In this document: piece by piece, positions 37,131 to 46,833 of the stretch
Position numbering within the stretch: the stretch's first letter is position 1
How the letters are laid out: every line of letters begins with the position of its first letter
Assembly: GCA_029974985.1 (NCBI GenBank)
Contig: JARKQC010000097.1
Location: 37,654 to 101,653, forward strand
Direction of reading: 5' to 3'
Origin: Bacteroidota bacterium
GTDB taxonomy: Bacteria; Bacteroidota; Ignavibacteria; Kapaibacteriales; UBA2268
Length of the DNA stretch: 64,000 nucleotides
Made by a program: the position numbers and the translations under genes
The notes under the pieces: generated by a model
What the model saw: only the letters and a program-made list of their open reading frames with translations
What the model was told of the DNA's origin: nothing
The model's database searches: none

Positions 37131-37751
37131 TTAACAATTAATCAATCCATCTTCGACTAATTTGCCGACTATATATTGATTTCCCGTTTCGTATCCGCAA
37201 CCAATAACTAATGAATTTTGATATATTAAAAATTCGTGTTTAATAATATCAAATCCGTTAATTATCAACAAAGCGGCAAGCGACACTAATACAAGATTCT
37301 GAATATCTTGTGCGTCTTCGGTGTAGTTTTTTAAAGAATTTGAAATCGTTTTAAATGCTTTAATTTCGGCAGTTTTACTTGTAGCATCCCATAAATCTTT
37401 TTTATACCAATCTTTTGGGCGTGTTTGTGGTAAATATTTAGTACCTTTAATTGTCATTTGAATTTCACCGCCAACTCCCGTCGTTGCATCTTCTTTGTTT
37501 GTAACATCAGCTAAACCGAACCATATTGATTTACAAGAAATCGGTAACGGGTCGCTTGTTACTGTCTGAACTAACCAATTTTCAAACTCAATAAGAGTTC
37601 TATCGAAATCTAATCCTTTTAGTGAACTAATATTATAAATTGGAATTATTTGTTTTATCGCGTCATAGATTAGACGTTTCCCCTCTTCAATATCTGGTTT
37701 TTTATTTATGAGAGAAATAATAAATTCGTCAATTTTTTTAATTCTTTCCAT
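37131..37751 (-). CDS. Conserved hypothetical cytoplasmic protein
   Basis: I do not recognise this 206-residue protein. It lacks signal peptide and membrane spans apart from a hydrophobic helix LVLVSLAALLIINGFDI (about 153-169). A glycine-rich strand pair ATTGVGGEIQMTIKGTKYLP precedes a WYKKDLWDATSKTAEIKAF segment, and the C-terminal strands end KLVEDGLINC. Its first 14 bp overlap the msrB 3' end, which indicates translational coupling. The clean frame and coupling support a real gene. Confidence 0.6.
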   Translation of the reverse strand: MERIKKIDEFIISLINKKPDIEEGKRLIYDAIKQIIPIYNISSLKGLDFDRTLIEFENWLVQTVTSDPLPISCKSIWFGLADVTNKEDATTGVGGEIQMTIKGTKYLPQTRPKDWYKKDLWDATSKTAEIKAFKTISNSLKNYTEDAQDIQNLVLVSLAALLIINGFDIIKHEFLIYQNSLVIGCGYETGNQYIVGKLVEDGLINC

Positions 37752-38283
37752 TTTCGTAATCTTCGTTTTTAGGTTTAAAATCTAAAGAAACTGAATTTAT
37801 ACAATAGCGTAATCCTGTTGGTTTGGGACCATCATCAAAAATATGACCTAAATGTCCGCCACATTTAGAGCAAAGAACTTCTGTTCTAATCATTCCAAAC
37901 GACTTATCTATTAGCTTAGTAACAGAAGACTTATCTATCACATCTGAAAAGCTGGGCCAACCGCATTCAGAATTAAATTTATCCTCACTTTTAAATAATA
38001 AATTTCCACACGCCTTACAATAATAGCTACCTTCTTCAAAATGATTATAGTATTTACCAGAAAATGGTATTTCTGTACCTTTTTCACGAATAACATAATA
38101 TTCATCAGCATTAAGTTTGTTTTTCCAAAATTCATTTGAATTATTAATTTCAGAACTCATATTGTTATCAGGCATTACTAATTCCTTATTTAATTTTTTT
38201 ATATTACAATGATTTAAAGATATTGCAATTGTAAGTAATATCGCAATTTTATAATATTTATATAATAATGTCTTTTTAATCAT
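37738..38283 (-). CDS. msrB: Methionine (R)-sulfoxide reductase MsrB, lipoprotein form
   Basis: MsrB reduces methionine-R-sulfoxide in proteins. The 181-residue protein carries a lipobox (LNHCN, C26), so it is an exported lipoprotein and not the usual cytoplasmic form. The zinc-binding pairs CKACG and CSKCG, the CGWPSF motif and the catalytic cysteine in RYCINS are all present. A periplasmic location suits repair of exported proteins. Its end overlaps the next gene by 14 bp. Confidence 0.93.
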   Translation of the reverse strand: MIKKTLLYKYYKIAILLTIAISLNHCNIKKLNKELVMPDNNMSSEINNSNEFWKNKLNADEYYVIREKGTEIPFSGKYYNHFEEGSYYCKACGNLLFKSEDKFNSECGWPSFSDVIDKSSVTKLIDKSFGMIRTEVLCSKCGGHLGHIFDDGPKPTGLRYCINSVSLDFKPKNEDYENGKN

Positions 38284-38387
38284 TTTTGTACTAATATAAC
38301 GTTATTGAGACGAATAATAACAAATAAATTTTGCTGAAAAATTATCTTATTAGAATTTTATATATAATTGAGAATAATTTTAAAATA

Positions 38388-39038
38388 TTATTTATTGATA
38401 TTCAAAGGGATATAATATTTTGATGGTTTTCTCATAGTATCAATATTAATATTGATATTTATATTATCATATAATTTATTTTGTAAAGAATCAATTTTAA
38501 TTTTTTGAGTAATTTCAGACTTTTGCTTGTTATCTTTAACAGTTTTCTCAATATTTATTAATTTTTCCTCGTGAAAATTAAATATATCTGTATTAATATA
38601 GTATTTCCCATTCGTAATAAAATACTCTAAAATTCCAATACCAGATAAAGAATACAAAAATGACGAAAAAGGAATAAGAACTATATCATTGTTTTGAATT
38701 ACAGGCAATGACATTTGTGCGATTCTTAAATTATCATTTTTTTTATAAATAGTAAAAAATGAGCCTCGCGAAAACTTTATTTCCTCATTTTTATAAATAA
38801 AAGAGCAATCAATAATCTTACTTTGGCTATTAAAAAGTCTCGAAATATCATTTATACTAATATAAAGTATTGAATTAATATTTTTCAAGCTAATACTTTG
38901 TTCCAGCCCATTCCATACGATTTTTATATTTTCAGTTAAATTGGAAAAACTTAAATGAAAATTCATAAAAAATAATAATATTATTATAATAACTTTTTTC
39001 AATTTAAAAATATCAAAGGTAAAAACTAAAATATTCAA
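38388..39038 (-). CDS. Exported protein with copper-amine-oxidase N-terminal-like domain
   Basis: The 216-residue protein has a signal sequence (LKKVIIIILLFFMNFHLSFS). It then has two segments with the strand-turn pattern of the copper amine oxidase N-terminal (Cu_amine_oxidN1-like) domain: ILYISINDISRLFN and DIVLIPFSSFLYSLSGIG. This domain usually precedes an amidase or other wall enzyme, but here the protein stops after a Lys/Asn/Ile-rich tail. The start may be the annotated ATG or an internal TTG giving MKKVII; the ribosome site does not decide. No catalytic domain is present, so a wall-binding or structural role is inferred. Confidence 0.5.
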   Translation of the reverse strand: MNILVFTFDIFKLKKVIIIILLFFMNFHLSFSNLTENIKIVWNGLEQSISLKNINSILYISINDISRLFNSQSKIIDCSFIYKNEEIKFSRGSFFTIYKKNDNLRIAQMSLPVIQNNDIVLIPFSSFLYSLSGIGILEYFITNGKYYINTDIFNFHEEKLINIEKTVKDNKQKSEITQKIKIDSLQNKLYDNINININIDTMRKPSKYYIPLNINK

Positions 39039-39081
39039 AAATAATAGTTTTTACCTTTTCTAATTAATTATTTATAAAATA

Positions 39082-39939
39082 TTAGAAACCTTTTACAGGC
39101 CCGTCTGGTATCATTGGTGTAGGTGGACGTTTTTTTATATATTCTTCAAATTCAGCTTGAGTTAATATCTTTATTAATTCAACATCCATAATTACAAATT
39201 TATTCGGTGGAATTTTATTTTCTATTCCAAATTCGCCGAAACCTAATGTAGGATGCATATATAATATCCATCTTGAACCAACTTTCATTTTTGTTATACC
39301 TTCTAACCAACCCGCAATCATTTTTTCATTTGGTATTACTCTTGGCTCACTTTTTCGAGTATCGTCGAAGATAGTACCGTCAACAAATGACGAAGTAATA
39401 TGAACAAGCACATAATCTTTGGCACTTGGCATTGGTCCATTACCTTCTTTTATGACTTTATATTGTAAGTTGCTCGGTAAAGTAATCACATCTTTTTTCT
39501 CTTTATTAGCAACTAAGAAAGAATCAGCTTCGGATAAATTTTTAACTTGTTCAACAGAAGCACGAATCTCTTTATTTTTATTAAGAATTTCTTTTTTTTC
39601 TCCTATATATTTTCCCCATTCAACGACAACAGCATCCATAGAATCAATAGAAATTTTTAAATTTTCATTTTTTAAACCATCAACAAAGCCCTGTATAAAA
39701 GCTTCAATATCAAATTTAATTGAATCACGCTGCATATTTCTTGCCATACGAAATCCGTTTACATACATAAAACGGTTAGTAATTTCTTTGGGCTCTTCGT
39801 TATATGTATTATCATATTTTTTAATAGTATTAGCATATTCACTTTTATAATCAATTTGCGAATTATCATTTCGATTCGATTGATTTTCAGAACAAGATAT
39901 TAAAAAAACAATAATAAAAAACAAAACTATTCTATACAT
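39082..39939 (-). CDS. FKBP-type peptidyl-prolyl isomerase lipoprotein
   Basis: The 285-residue protein has a lipobox near residue 16 (FLISCSENQ). It then has an FkpA-like N-terminal dimerisation region (about 55-140) and a C-terminal FKBP domain (about 150-265) with YKVIKEGNGPMPSAKDYVLV and the pocket strand GWLEGITKMKVGSRWILYM. The last 20 residues are a Pro-rich tail. FKBPs of this class act as periplasmic chaperones. It is followed 43 bp downstream by the copper-amine-oxidase-like gene on the same strand. Confidence 0.92.
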   Translation of the reverse strand: MYRIVLFFIIVFLISCSENQSNRNDNSQIDYKSEYANTIKKYDNTYNEEPKEITNRFMYVNGFRMARNMQRDSIKFDIEAFIQGFVDGLKNENLKISIDSMDAVVVEWGKYIGEKKEILNKNKEIRASVEQVKNLSEADSFLVANKEKKDVITLPSNLQYKVIKEGNGPMPSAKDYVLVHITSSFVDGTIFDDTRKSEPRVIPNEKMIAGWLEGITKMKVGSRWILYMHPTLGFGEFGIENKIPPNKFVIMDVELIKILTQAEFEEYIKKRPPTPMIPDGPVKGF

Positions 39940-40023
39940 TTACACTCCTAAATTTTTTATATTAATATTTTCATATATTTTCAATTTAATAATAACAACA
40001 TTTAATCATAATTGTTACAAAAT

Positions 40024-41469
40024 TTATTGAATTTTTTCCAATGATAATTGTTTAAATGATTTTTTGGGTATTAAATTAATATTTTTTAATTCTGGCATAT
40101 AAGAATAATAATCACCAATATACAAATAATTCTCTAACAATTTTGAATATTCAGCAATACGCGAAGTATATAAATCTTGTGGAGTATAGTCTGATAATAA
40201 AATTATATATGGATTATAATATTTATTTACTAATTCAAATTCACCTAAAAAACTTGGTGAATATATATCAAGATTTACCATCACCGAAATGCATTCACCA
40301 GACAAGCTATCGGGATTAGATTTTTCTTTACTCAATGTTTCGATTTTATATCCAGATTTTTGAATTGCCCCTAAAATAAATTGATTTAATGGCGAACCTA
40401 ATGAATTATTCGCTGGATTAAATCCATAATCATTTGAATAATTTTTTGTGTAGTCAAACTCGCTTGTCATTGTTTTAATTGCATAATCAATCAAATTAAT
40501 TTGCAATGATATATTATTAAACAACTCATCAATATATTTAATGCTTTCAAAATCGCCCTCGATAGCAGATTTACATGCTTCGTTTACTAAAGCCGCTCCA
40601 TCTGATTTATTTAATAAGTTAATGATTTGATAAATAATTCTATCTTTATCAAAAATATGTCCATTATATTCTTTGGGTAAGATACTAATAGCTTTTATGA
40701 TATTTTCCTTAAAAGTTCTTCCCGAATTAATTTTAATTGATTCAGTATCGTAATATTCTAATACCCTATCAATTTCGGAAGGTTGCAATGTTAAAGCACC
40801 ATAGGCTTTAGGTCTTTCAAGAAATAATCTAAATATTGTTTTAGGTGATATATTTGAATAAATTTGTGCAATTCTTGCACCGAATCCGACTGCATAAATA
40901 TTGATTTTTTCATATTGGAATGCTTTGCGAACAGACTCTAAATCAAGTGCCATATTATATATATTATATTGTTTTAAGTCAATTTTAAGGCTATCTTCTA
41001 ATTTTTTAAATCCTTTAGCAAAACTTTTTCCCGTTGATTGAATATTATTTTGAGATAAAAAATTTGTGTTCTTAAAATATGCAGATATTTCTGGAAAATC
41101 TAAATTTATAAGACCATCTACTCCCCGATATCCAATTATAACAATATCGTGATTAGTAGCAAGCCAAGTTGGCATCATTTGTTTAAAATTACTTAATCCA
41201 GGACCGTCATTAAGAAAAAATATTGGTGCGCCCGGGTCTTTTGAGTTAGTTCTAATACGTATTACGGGTATATCAATAATTTTTGAATTATTATCTTGAG
41301 GATTTTCTAAAACTTGCATTTTGCAGTAATCAGCAGAATACTCAATTCCATCTATTTTATAGACACTATCAATTACAGCAAACTCTAACCTTAATGGTCC
41401 TTTAGAGCAAGATGACATTAAATATGAAATCACTAAAAATATTATAATTAAAGTATATTTTATTTTCAT
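40024..41469 (-). CDS. S33-like alpha/beta hydrolase lipoprotein without catalytic serine
   Basis: The protein has 481 residues with a lipobox at C21 (LMSSCSKG). The fold is that of the proline-iminopeptidase/TAP-like hydrolases: the oxyanion loop PIFFLNDGPGLSN (83-95), then VIIGYRGVDG, then the nucleophile elbow. Where relatives read G-G-S-Y-G-x-R this protein reads A-V-G-F-G-A-R (193-199), so the serine is replaced by G195. It is probably a pseudoenzyme, perhaps a binding or regulatory lipoprotein. It lies 4 bp downstream of the class D beta-lactamase, in the ftsL-ftsI operon. Confidence 0.75.
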   Translation of the reverse strand: MKIKYTLIIIFLVISYLMSSCSKGPLRLEFAVIDSVYKIDGIEYSADYCKMQVLENPQDNNSKIIDIPVIRIRTNSKDPGAPIFFLNDGPGLSNFKQMMPTWLATNHDIVIIGYRGVDGLINLDFPEISAYFKNTNFLSQNNIQSTGKSFAKGFKKLEDSLKIDLKQYNIYNMALDLESVRKAFQYEKINIYAVGFGARIAQIYSNISPKTIFRLFLERPKAYGALTLQPSEIDRVLEYYDTESIKINSGRTFKENIIKAISILPKEYNGHIFDKDRIIYQIINLLNKSDGAALVNEACKSAIEGDFESIKYIDELFNNISLQINLIDYAIKTMTSEFDYTKNYSNDYGFNPANNSLGSPLNQFILGAIQKSGYKIETLSKEKSNPDSLSGECISVMVNLDIYSPSFLGEFELVNKYYNPYIILLSDYTPQDLYTSRIAEYSKLLENYLYIGDYYSYMPELKNINLIPKKSFKQLSLEKIQ

Positions 41470-41473
41470 TTTA

Positions 41474-42271
41474 TTAAATTACTCTTAATTTGTTTAACAA
41501 TTTTTTAGTTAGTAAGACTCTTGTAGAAAGAAAATTATTATTTAACGTATCTTTGTATGTGATATTGGTAGCAAAAATATAAGTCTCATTAGCTTTTTCT
41601 ACCCAACCAACCATCCAACCCGTTTTATCAACATCGCTTAACCCAGTTTTTGCATAAATTTTGTAATTTGGATTAGTTTCCCAAAGCATAAATTGTTTTA
41701 CAATATCAATATTCTCTTTATTAAATGGAAGTTTATAAGTAAATAATTTCTCTAAAAAATCAACTTGTTCGTTTGAAGAAATTACCAAACTACCATCTAA
41801 CCAAAATTTATCAAGTTCGCCAGCTTTGATCATTGTACCATAATTAGTTAGCGTATCTAACCATATCTTCATTTTTTCATTACCAATTCTATTTGCAATA
41901 TCTTGAAAATACCAAACTACTGAGTTTTTAAATGCTGATTCTAAATCGTGGTCTTGATTCCAAGATTCGATACTTTTGGGAATTCCGTTAAATTTAATCG
42001 TATCGCGAACCGAACTTACTGCACTGGTTTGCAATGCTATTAGCGAATGAGGGATTTTAAAAGTTGACGCAGGTGAATATCTTTTTAAACATCTTTCATA
42101 ATTAACATAAGTTTTTTTATTTTTACTAATATCGTACATTACAAAACAGCCATCAAATCCAGTAGAATCTATTTCTGATTTTAAATCATTTCGATATGAA
42201 ATTTTGTCATCAGAGCATGAAAATAAACTAACAAGAAAATATAAAGCAATAATTTTTAAAATTGATTTCAT
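41474..42271 (-). CDS. Class D (OXA-type) beta-lactamase lipoprotein
   Basis: This 265-residue serine hydrolase has the class D motifs in order: S69-T-F-K72, S117-V-V, the Y-G-N box as Y144-G-T, the tryptophan W157 in FWLDGSLVIS, and K208-T-G. The lysine of STFK is the residue carbamylated in OXA enzymes. A lipobox (LFSCSDD, C19) anchors it to a membrane. Y-G-T in place of Y-G-N is a variation and does not exclude activity. It follows ftsI by 16 bp, an arrangement that suggests a role in or protection of septal wall synthesis rather than acquired resistance; that reading is inference. Confidence 0.88.
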   Translation of the reverse strand: MKSILKIIALYFLVSLFSCSDDKISYRNDLKSEIDSTGFDGCFVMYDISKNKKTYVNYERCLKRYSPASTFKIPHSLIALQTSAVSSVRDTIKFNGIPKSIESWNQDHDLESAFKNSVVWYFQDIANRIGNEKMKIWLDTLTNYGTMIKAGELDKFWLDGSLVISSNEQVDFLEKLFTYKLPFNKENIDIVKQFMLWETNPNYKIYAKTGLSDVDKTGWMVGWVEKANETYIFATNITYKDTLNNNFLSTRVLLTKKLLNKLRVI

Positions 42272-42287
42272 AATAATTTATTATTTT

Positions 42288-44420
42288 TTAATAACATTCA
42301 ATAATACAAATCAAACTATCTGTTTTACTTTTTTCCCAATATTGCCGTCTTACAAGTCCGCGTCCAATTACTTTTGATTTTAAAGATTTTGAATTAAGTA
42401 TTGATAAAGCATAGCGTAATGGCAATCCAATTAAATTAGGTTTTTCAGAATTTGTAGTATCACTTGTGGAAATTTTATCAGTATCTAATTTAATTTCTAT
42501 TGGAATATTTTTTGATGATTTAGTATTGCTCATTGGTGTTTGATATAATACTATGCCATCTGATTTATCACTTGCAATAATTTTAAATCCCGCAATAGAG
42601 GCTATATTCATAGCTTCTTTTTTACTTTTTCCAATTAAATTTGGAATAGTAAATTCATCGGGTACATCTAATTTTAATGTATCAATTTTTGCAAATTCTA
42701 ATAAATTTCCACTTTTTATTTCATCACTCACAGATGCCCATCTTAAAGCAATATTTCTAAAAATTGGTCCAGATACTGCTCCACCATATATTGAAGAACG
42801 AGGGCGGTCAAGCACAACAATCATCGCTACTTTTGGATTTTCTGCAGGAAAAAATCCGGCAAAAGAAGCATTGTAATTTGATTTTGAATATACTCCATCA
42901 ACAACTTGTTGAGATGTTCCTGTTTTTCCGCAAACTTGTAAATTATCAACTCTAACAGTTTTTCCCGTACCTTTATTAACAACACCCTTAAGTAAATCAT
43001 TAAGTCGTTGAGCAGTACTTTCGGAAATTACTCTTCTTACTTGCTCTGGTTTAGCTTCGTAAATGCTATTACCTTGCAAATTAAAAATAGATTTTACCAA
43101 ATATGGCTTCATCAAAACACCATTATTAGCTATTGTAGAATAAGCATTTGTTAATTGTAGAGGTGTAACTGTCAAGCCATAACCGTGTCCCATATAACGT
43201 TTCGAACCCGCGTTATATTCTTCTGGTTTGGGTAATCTTCCTGGTGCCTCACCAGGAAAATCAATACCTGAACGTATTCCAAAGCCAAAATCACGTAAGT
43301 ATTTATAAAAAGTATAGTCGGGTATCATATTAGCAACATTCGACATAATTATATTGCTCGAATGCTCCATTGCCTCTCTAAAAGTTACAACACCTAAGCC
43401 GTGAACGTCTCTAATTGTAAAACTTTTAAATTTCATTGTCCCACCATAACCATTAAATTTGTCATCTTCGGTAACTAATTTTTCTTCCATAGCGGCGGCG
43501 GCGGTTATGATTTTAAATGTCGAACCCGGTTCGTAAGTATCTGTCAAAGCACGCATACGCATATTGCCCTGATTTTTATCTGTTCTTTGGTGTGGATCGA
43601 ATGTTGGGTAAGTAGCCATTGCTAAAATTTCGCCCGAACTCGGCTCGATTGCAATCACGGTACCAGCTTCGGCGTCTGCCGACTCAACACCTTTTTTAAG
43701 TTCATATTCGACAATTCTTTGAAATTCAATATCAATAGTTAATTTTACAGAATTCCCGTCAATAGGAGGAATAAGCGGCAAATCAGCGGCGGGGCGAAGT
43801 CGTCCAATTCCATCACGATTCATAATCATATAGCCACTTTTTCCTTTTAAAATACTATCAAGTTTTAGCTCAATGCCCGACAAACCATTGTTGTCAATAT
43901 CAGTAAATCCAACTACTTGTGAGCATACTAAACCATAATGATATATGCGTCTTGGCTCATTAAGTATTATAACCCCTTTCTCTCTTAAATCTTTTATTCT
44001 TTGAACTTTTTCTGGAAATATTCCACGTGCAATCCAAACAAATGAGCCTTTTGCAGATTTAATTTTTTTTAATGTTTTATCTCTTGGAATTTCTAAATCA
44101 TCTTGCATAATTTGTGCAAGTTTTATAGGATTTTTTATTAAATTTGGGTCAACAGCTATTGAAACTGTTTCAAGATTTGAAGCTATTAGCCTCCCATATC
44201 TATCATAAATTTTTCCACGTTGCGAAGATAATGGAACTTTTGATTCGTGCTGTTTTTTAGCAATATTTTTATATTTATCTGCATTTATTATTTGAATACT
44301 AAATAATCTATAAATAACTGCGAATAGTCCTAAAGTAAAAATAAACATCACAAGCCAAAACTTCCAGAATTTTTTCTCTCGAATATTCATAGGACTAATA
44401 TTAGGATTTTCAATATTCAT
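42288..44420 (-). CDS. ftsI: Septal peptidoglycan transpeptidase FtsI (PBP with PASTA domains)
   Basis: I start it at the ATG 44420, seven bases after AGGTG, although a GTG at 44429 abuts the ftsL stop. Numbering from that ATG, a membrane anchor lies at about 20-40 and the dimerisation domain follows. The transpeptidase motifs are S300-T-F-K, S354-S-N and K499-T-G-T. Two PASTA-like segments end the protein (PNLIGKSKKEAMNIASIAGF and PNLIGLPLRYALSILNS). It cross-links wall at the division site. It is downstream of ftsL, but mraW, murE and mraY are not adjacent, so the usual dcw cluster is split here. Confidence 0.93.
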   Translation of the reverse strand: MNIENPNISPMNIREKKFWKFWLVMFIFTLGLFAVIYRLFSIQIINADKYKNIAKKQHESKVPLSSQRGKIYDRYGRLIASNLETVSIAVDPNLIKNPIKLAQIMQDDLEIPRDKTLKKIKSAKGSFVWIARGIFPEKVQRIKDLREKGVIILNEPRRIYHYGLVCSQVVGFTDIDNNGLSGIELKLDSILKGKSGYMIMNRDGIGRLRPAADLPLIPPIDGNSVKLTIDIEFQRIVEYELKKGVESADAEAGTVIAIEPSSGEILAMATYPTFDPHQRTDKNQGNMRMRALTDTYEPGSTFKIITAAAAMEEKLVTEDDKFNGYGGTMKFKSFTIRDVHGLGVVTFREAMEHSSNIIMSNVANMIPDYTFYKYLRDFGFGIRSGIDFPGEAPGRLPKPEEYNAGSKRYMGHGYGLTVTPLQLTNAYSTIANNGVLMKPYLVKSIFNLQGNSIYEAKPEQVRRVISESTAQRLNDLLKGVVNKGTGKTVRVDNLQVCGKTGTSQQVVDGVYSKSNYNASFAGFFPAENPKVAMIVVLDRPRSSIYGGAVSGPIFRNIALRWASVSDEIKSGNLLEFAKIDTLKLDVPDEFTIPNLIGKSKKEAMNIASIAGFKIIASDKSDGIVLYQTPMSNTKSSKNIPIEIKLDTDKISTSDTTNSEKPNLIGLPLRYALSILNSKSLKSKVIGRGLVRRQYWEKSKTDSLICIIECY

Positions 44421-44429
44421 ATTAAACAC

Positions 44430-44762
44430 CTATTTAAGAATATCGGGAGCTTTCTGGGATTGCTCCATATTAAGTTGTTCTTCGGCAATTTTAATAATTC
44501 TTTCAGCAGATTGTAAATTTACAATTTCATATAAATATCGTTCATTTAGATTTTCAATATCTCTTGATTCTTTTTCTAATTCGCGGATTTCTACAAGTAT
44601 TGTATCAACATTTCTGACATTTAGAACTAACACTAATCCCCACGCAGAAATGATTACAATTGTAAGCATTAATCCCCAACGGTTCTTTCTAATCCATTCA
44701 ATAAATTTATCAGAAAGATCCAAAGATTTATAAAATTCTTTAAAATAATTAAAAATACTCAA
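44430..44762 (-). CDS. ftsL: Cell-division protein FtsL-like
   Basis: A GGAGGGGG ribosome site lies just upstream of a TTG at 44762, so I start there and not at the TTG of the longer frame at 44780, which would place the site inside the gene. The product is about 110 residues: a short cytoplasmic part, one membrane span (WGLMLTIVIISAWGLVLVLN) and a periplasmic coiled coil (VEIRELEKESRDIENLNERYL) with a conserved tail around LNMEQ. This is the FtsL/FtsB layout, and its position directly before ftsI supports FtsL. It forms a complex with FtsB and FtsQ. Confidence 0.8.
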   Translation of the reverse strand: MSIFNYFKEFYKSLDLSDKFIEWIRKNRWGLMLTIVIISAWGLVLVLNVRNVDTILVEIRELEKESRDIENLNERYLYEIVNLQSAERIIKIAEEQLNMEQSQKAPDILK

Positions 44763-45013
44763 AATTCCCCCTCCAAACAATTCAAAATTAATAATATTTT
44801 ATGAATTTTGGTAATTTTTTTTTGATTATATAATTATAAAATTGAATTAATTTGATAATTCTTCATATTTTTAAGAACAAATATGTATTTTTTAGAAAAA
44901 ATACAGACTTTTTTTAGAAAAAATATAGTTTTTTTGAATAATTATATGAATTTTTATTAAGTTTGTATTTTGAATACAAAATAAATATTCTTTAATTAAT
45001 TAGGAATTATGCT

Positions 45014-45685
45014 ATGAGAAAAATTTTTCTAATTTCTTTTGTTATTTTTTTAATAAGTCTATTTTTGATTAGCTGTGAAAATACTTCTAATCCCACGAAT
45101 CCTAAAAACGAATCTAATGATTTATTATATCTTCGATTTGGTAATGTGTGGGTTTATTCGGATTCATTATTTGAAAATGGAAAAATTACTACAAGTGAGA
45201 TTTCGTATAAACTTACAAAAATTAATTCTGTAATGATCGGGACAAAAGAATACAAATATTTCACACTTTCTATACTAGATAATCAAAAAAATCAAATTGG
45301 ACGCATGTTTTTAAGTAACGAACTCGATGGATTATATAATTATGGAAGTAAGGACGAGCCACCGAATAATTCTTTTAGAAATATTTTATATAAATATCCC
45401 GTTGATGTAAATTCATCTTGGAAAACTACTCGCCATTATTTTAATGATGTTATTTATAATTTTATTAATGATACTATTACAATAAAATGCGTTTCGGTGA
45501 AAGAGCCATATTATATATTAAAAGATACAATTAATTGTATTAAATATCAATACAATATGAAAGATGAGGTAAGAGTTGAAGAATACTGGAAACCTGGTAA
45601 TGGTTTAATTGCTTATATTAAATATCAAAAAGATTATGTTGTTCATAAAAGAGTTCTTAAAGATAAATATCTGATTAAAGATTAG
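45014..45685 (+). CDS. Predicted lipoprotein of unknown function
   Basis: The 223-residue protein has a lipobox (FLISCENT, C21), followed by a short Asn/Pro linker (SNPTNPKNES). The rest is an all-beta-looking region with strand patterns LLYLRFGNVWVYSDSLF and VEEYWKPGNGLIAYIKYQKDY, the type seen in many Bacteroidota lipoproteins. I recognise no enzymatic motif. It stands alone with a terminator after it, so its function is open. Confidence 0.65.
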   Translation: MRKIFLISFVIFLISLFLISCENTSNPTNPKNESNDLLYLRFGNVWVYSDSLFENGKITTSEISYKLTKINSVMIGTKEYKYFTLSILDNQKNQIGRMFLSNELDGLYNYGSKDEPPNNSFRNILYKYPVDVNSSWKTTRHYFNDVIYNFINDTITIKCVSVKEPYYILKDTINCIKYQYNMKDEVRVEEYWKPGNGLIAYIKYQKDYVVHKRVLKDKYLIKD

Positions 45686-45713
45686 TAAATTTTATCTATA
45701 AAAATTTAATTAT

Positions 45714-45747
45714 AAATCCGTTTGAAAATATTTTAGACGGATTTTTT
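45714..45747 (+). terminator. Rho-independent terminator after the lipoprotein gene
   Basis: The stem AAATCCGT pairs with ACGGATTT over a 15-base loop and runs into six T residues. Confidence 0.75.
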
Positions 45748-45933
45748 AATTTTTTTGTTATAAATTAATTATTAAATCGTCTATAAATAATTCAAATTAA
45801 AATTTGATAAATTAATTATTTTATTATTTATATTTTAAGATGAGAAAATTATTTATTTTTTGTGTATTTCGTAAATAAATATTAATTTTGAAGTCTTTTA
45901 TTATATGATTTTCATATATCTTTTGAGGAAAAA

Positions 45934-46773
45934 GTGAATTGGAATAAGCAGCGTAGCACTCAAGATATAGCCAAGCAAGAAGAAATTGCTTTGATGGGAA
46001 AACTCCCAAAACACGTAGCTGTTATTATGGATGGCAATGGAAGGTGGGCAATTGAGCAGGGTTTGCCTCGTATTGCTGGGCATAAAGCTGGTATGGATAG
46101 TGTTAAAGATATCGTAAAAGCTTGCTCACAAACAGGTGTTAAATATCTTACCCTTTATGCTTTTTCTATCGAAAATTGGAAAAGACCTACTGCGGAAGTA
46201 ACAGGATTAATGAATTTATTAGAGCAATATCTAAGGTCAGAAATTGACGAGTTACACGAAAATAACGTAAAAATTCATACTATTGGAAAATTAAGTTCCT
46301 TGCCAAAAGTTGTTCAAAAATTACTTAAAGAATCTATCGAAAGAACAAGTGAAAATTCAGGGCTAAACCTTACATTAGCATTAAGTTATAGTGGACGTTG
46401 GGATATTGTCCGTGCTGTGCAAATGATTGGTTTAGATATTCGTCGTGGGAAAATTTCACCAGAAGATGTTACTGAAACTGTTTTTGCCTCATATTTGCAA
46501 ACCTCGAATCTTCCCGATGCTGATTTAATGATTAGGACAAGTGGAGAAATGAGAATAAGCAACTTTCTATTATGGGAAGTAGCTTATGGTGAGATTTATA
46601 TCTCAAATAAATATTGGCCCGAATTTCGACGTGATGATTTATATATAGCTTTGCAAAATTTTATGAATCGTGAAAGACGTTATGGAAAAATTAGTTCCCA
46701 AATAGTTGCTGAAAATCAAGAGGAAAAACAGGCTACTTATTTACAAAAAATGATGAATGTATTAAAAAAATAA
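45934..46773 (+). CDS. uppS: Undecaprenyl diphosphate synthase UppS
   Basis: This cis-prenyltransferase condenses eight IPP units onto FPP to make undecaprenyl diphosphate, the lipid carrier for wall and surface glycans. The 279-residue protein has the catalytic HVAVIMDGNGRWA motif (D33), the LTLYAFSIENWKRP segment and the C-terminal DLMIRTSGEMRISNFLLW motif. The start is a GTG with TTGAGGA eight bases before it. It is followed by bamA and skp on the same strand, a gene order common in Bacteroidota. Confidence 0.95.
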   Translation: MNWNKQRSTQDIAKQEEIALMGKLPKHVAVIMDGNGRWAIEQGLPRIAGHKAGMDSVKDIVKACSQTGVKYLTLYAFSIENWKRPTAEVTGLMNLLEQYLRSEIDELHENNVKIHTIGKLSSLPKVVQKLLKESIERTSENSGLNLTLALSYSGRWDIVRAVQMIGLDIRRGKISPEDVTETVFASYLQTSNLPDADLMIRTSGEMRISNFLLWEVAYGEIYISNKYWPEFRRDDLYIALQNFMNRERRYGKISSQIVAENQEEKQATYLQKMMNVLKK

Positions 46774-46833
46774 ATGATTATTCGTCAAATATAGACTTAA
46801 AGAAAACATTATGGAATTTCAAACCATTAAATT

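Noticed and set aside
41474..42271. Recently acquired antibiotic-resistance gene
   Set aside because: There is no integron, insertion sequence or base-composition change around it; it sits tightly in the ftsL-ftsI operon.
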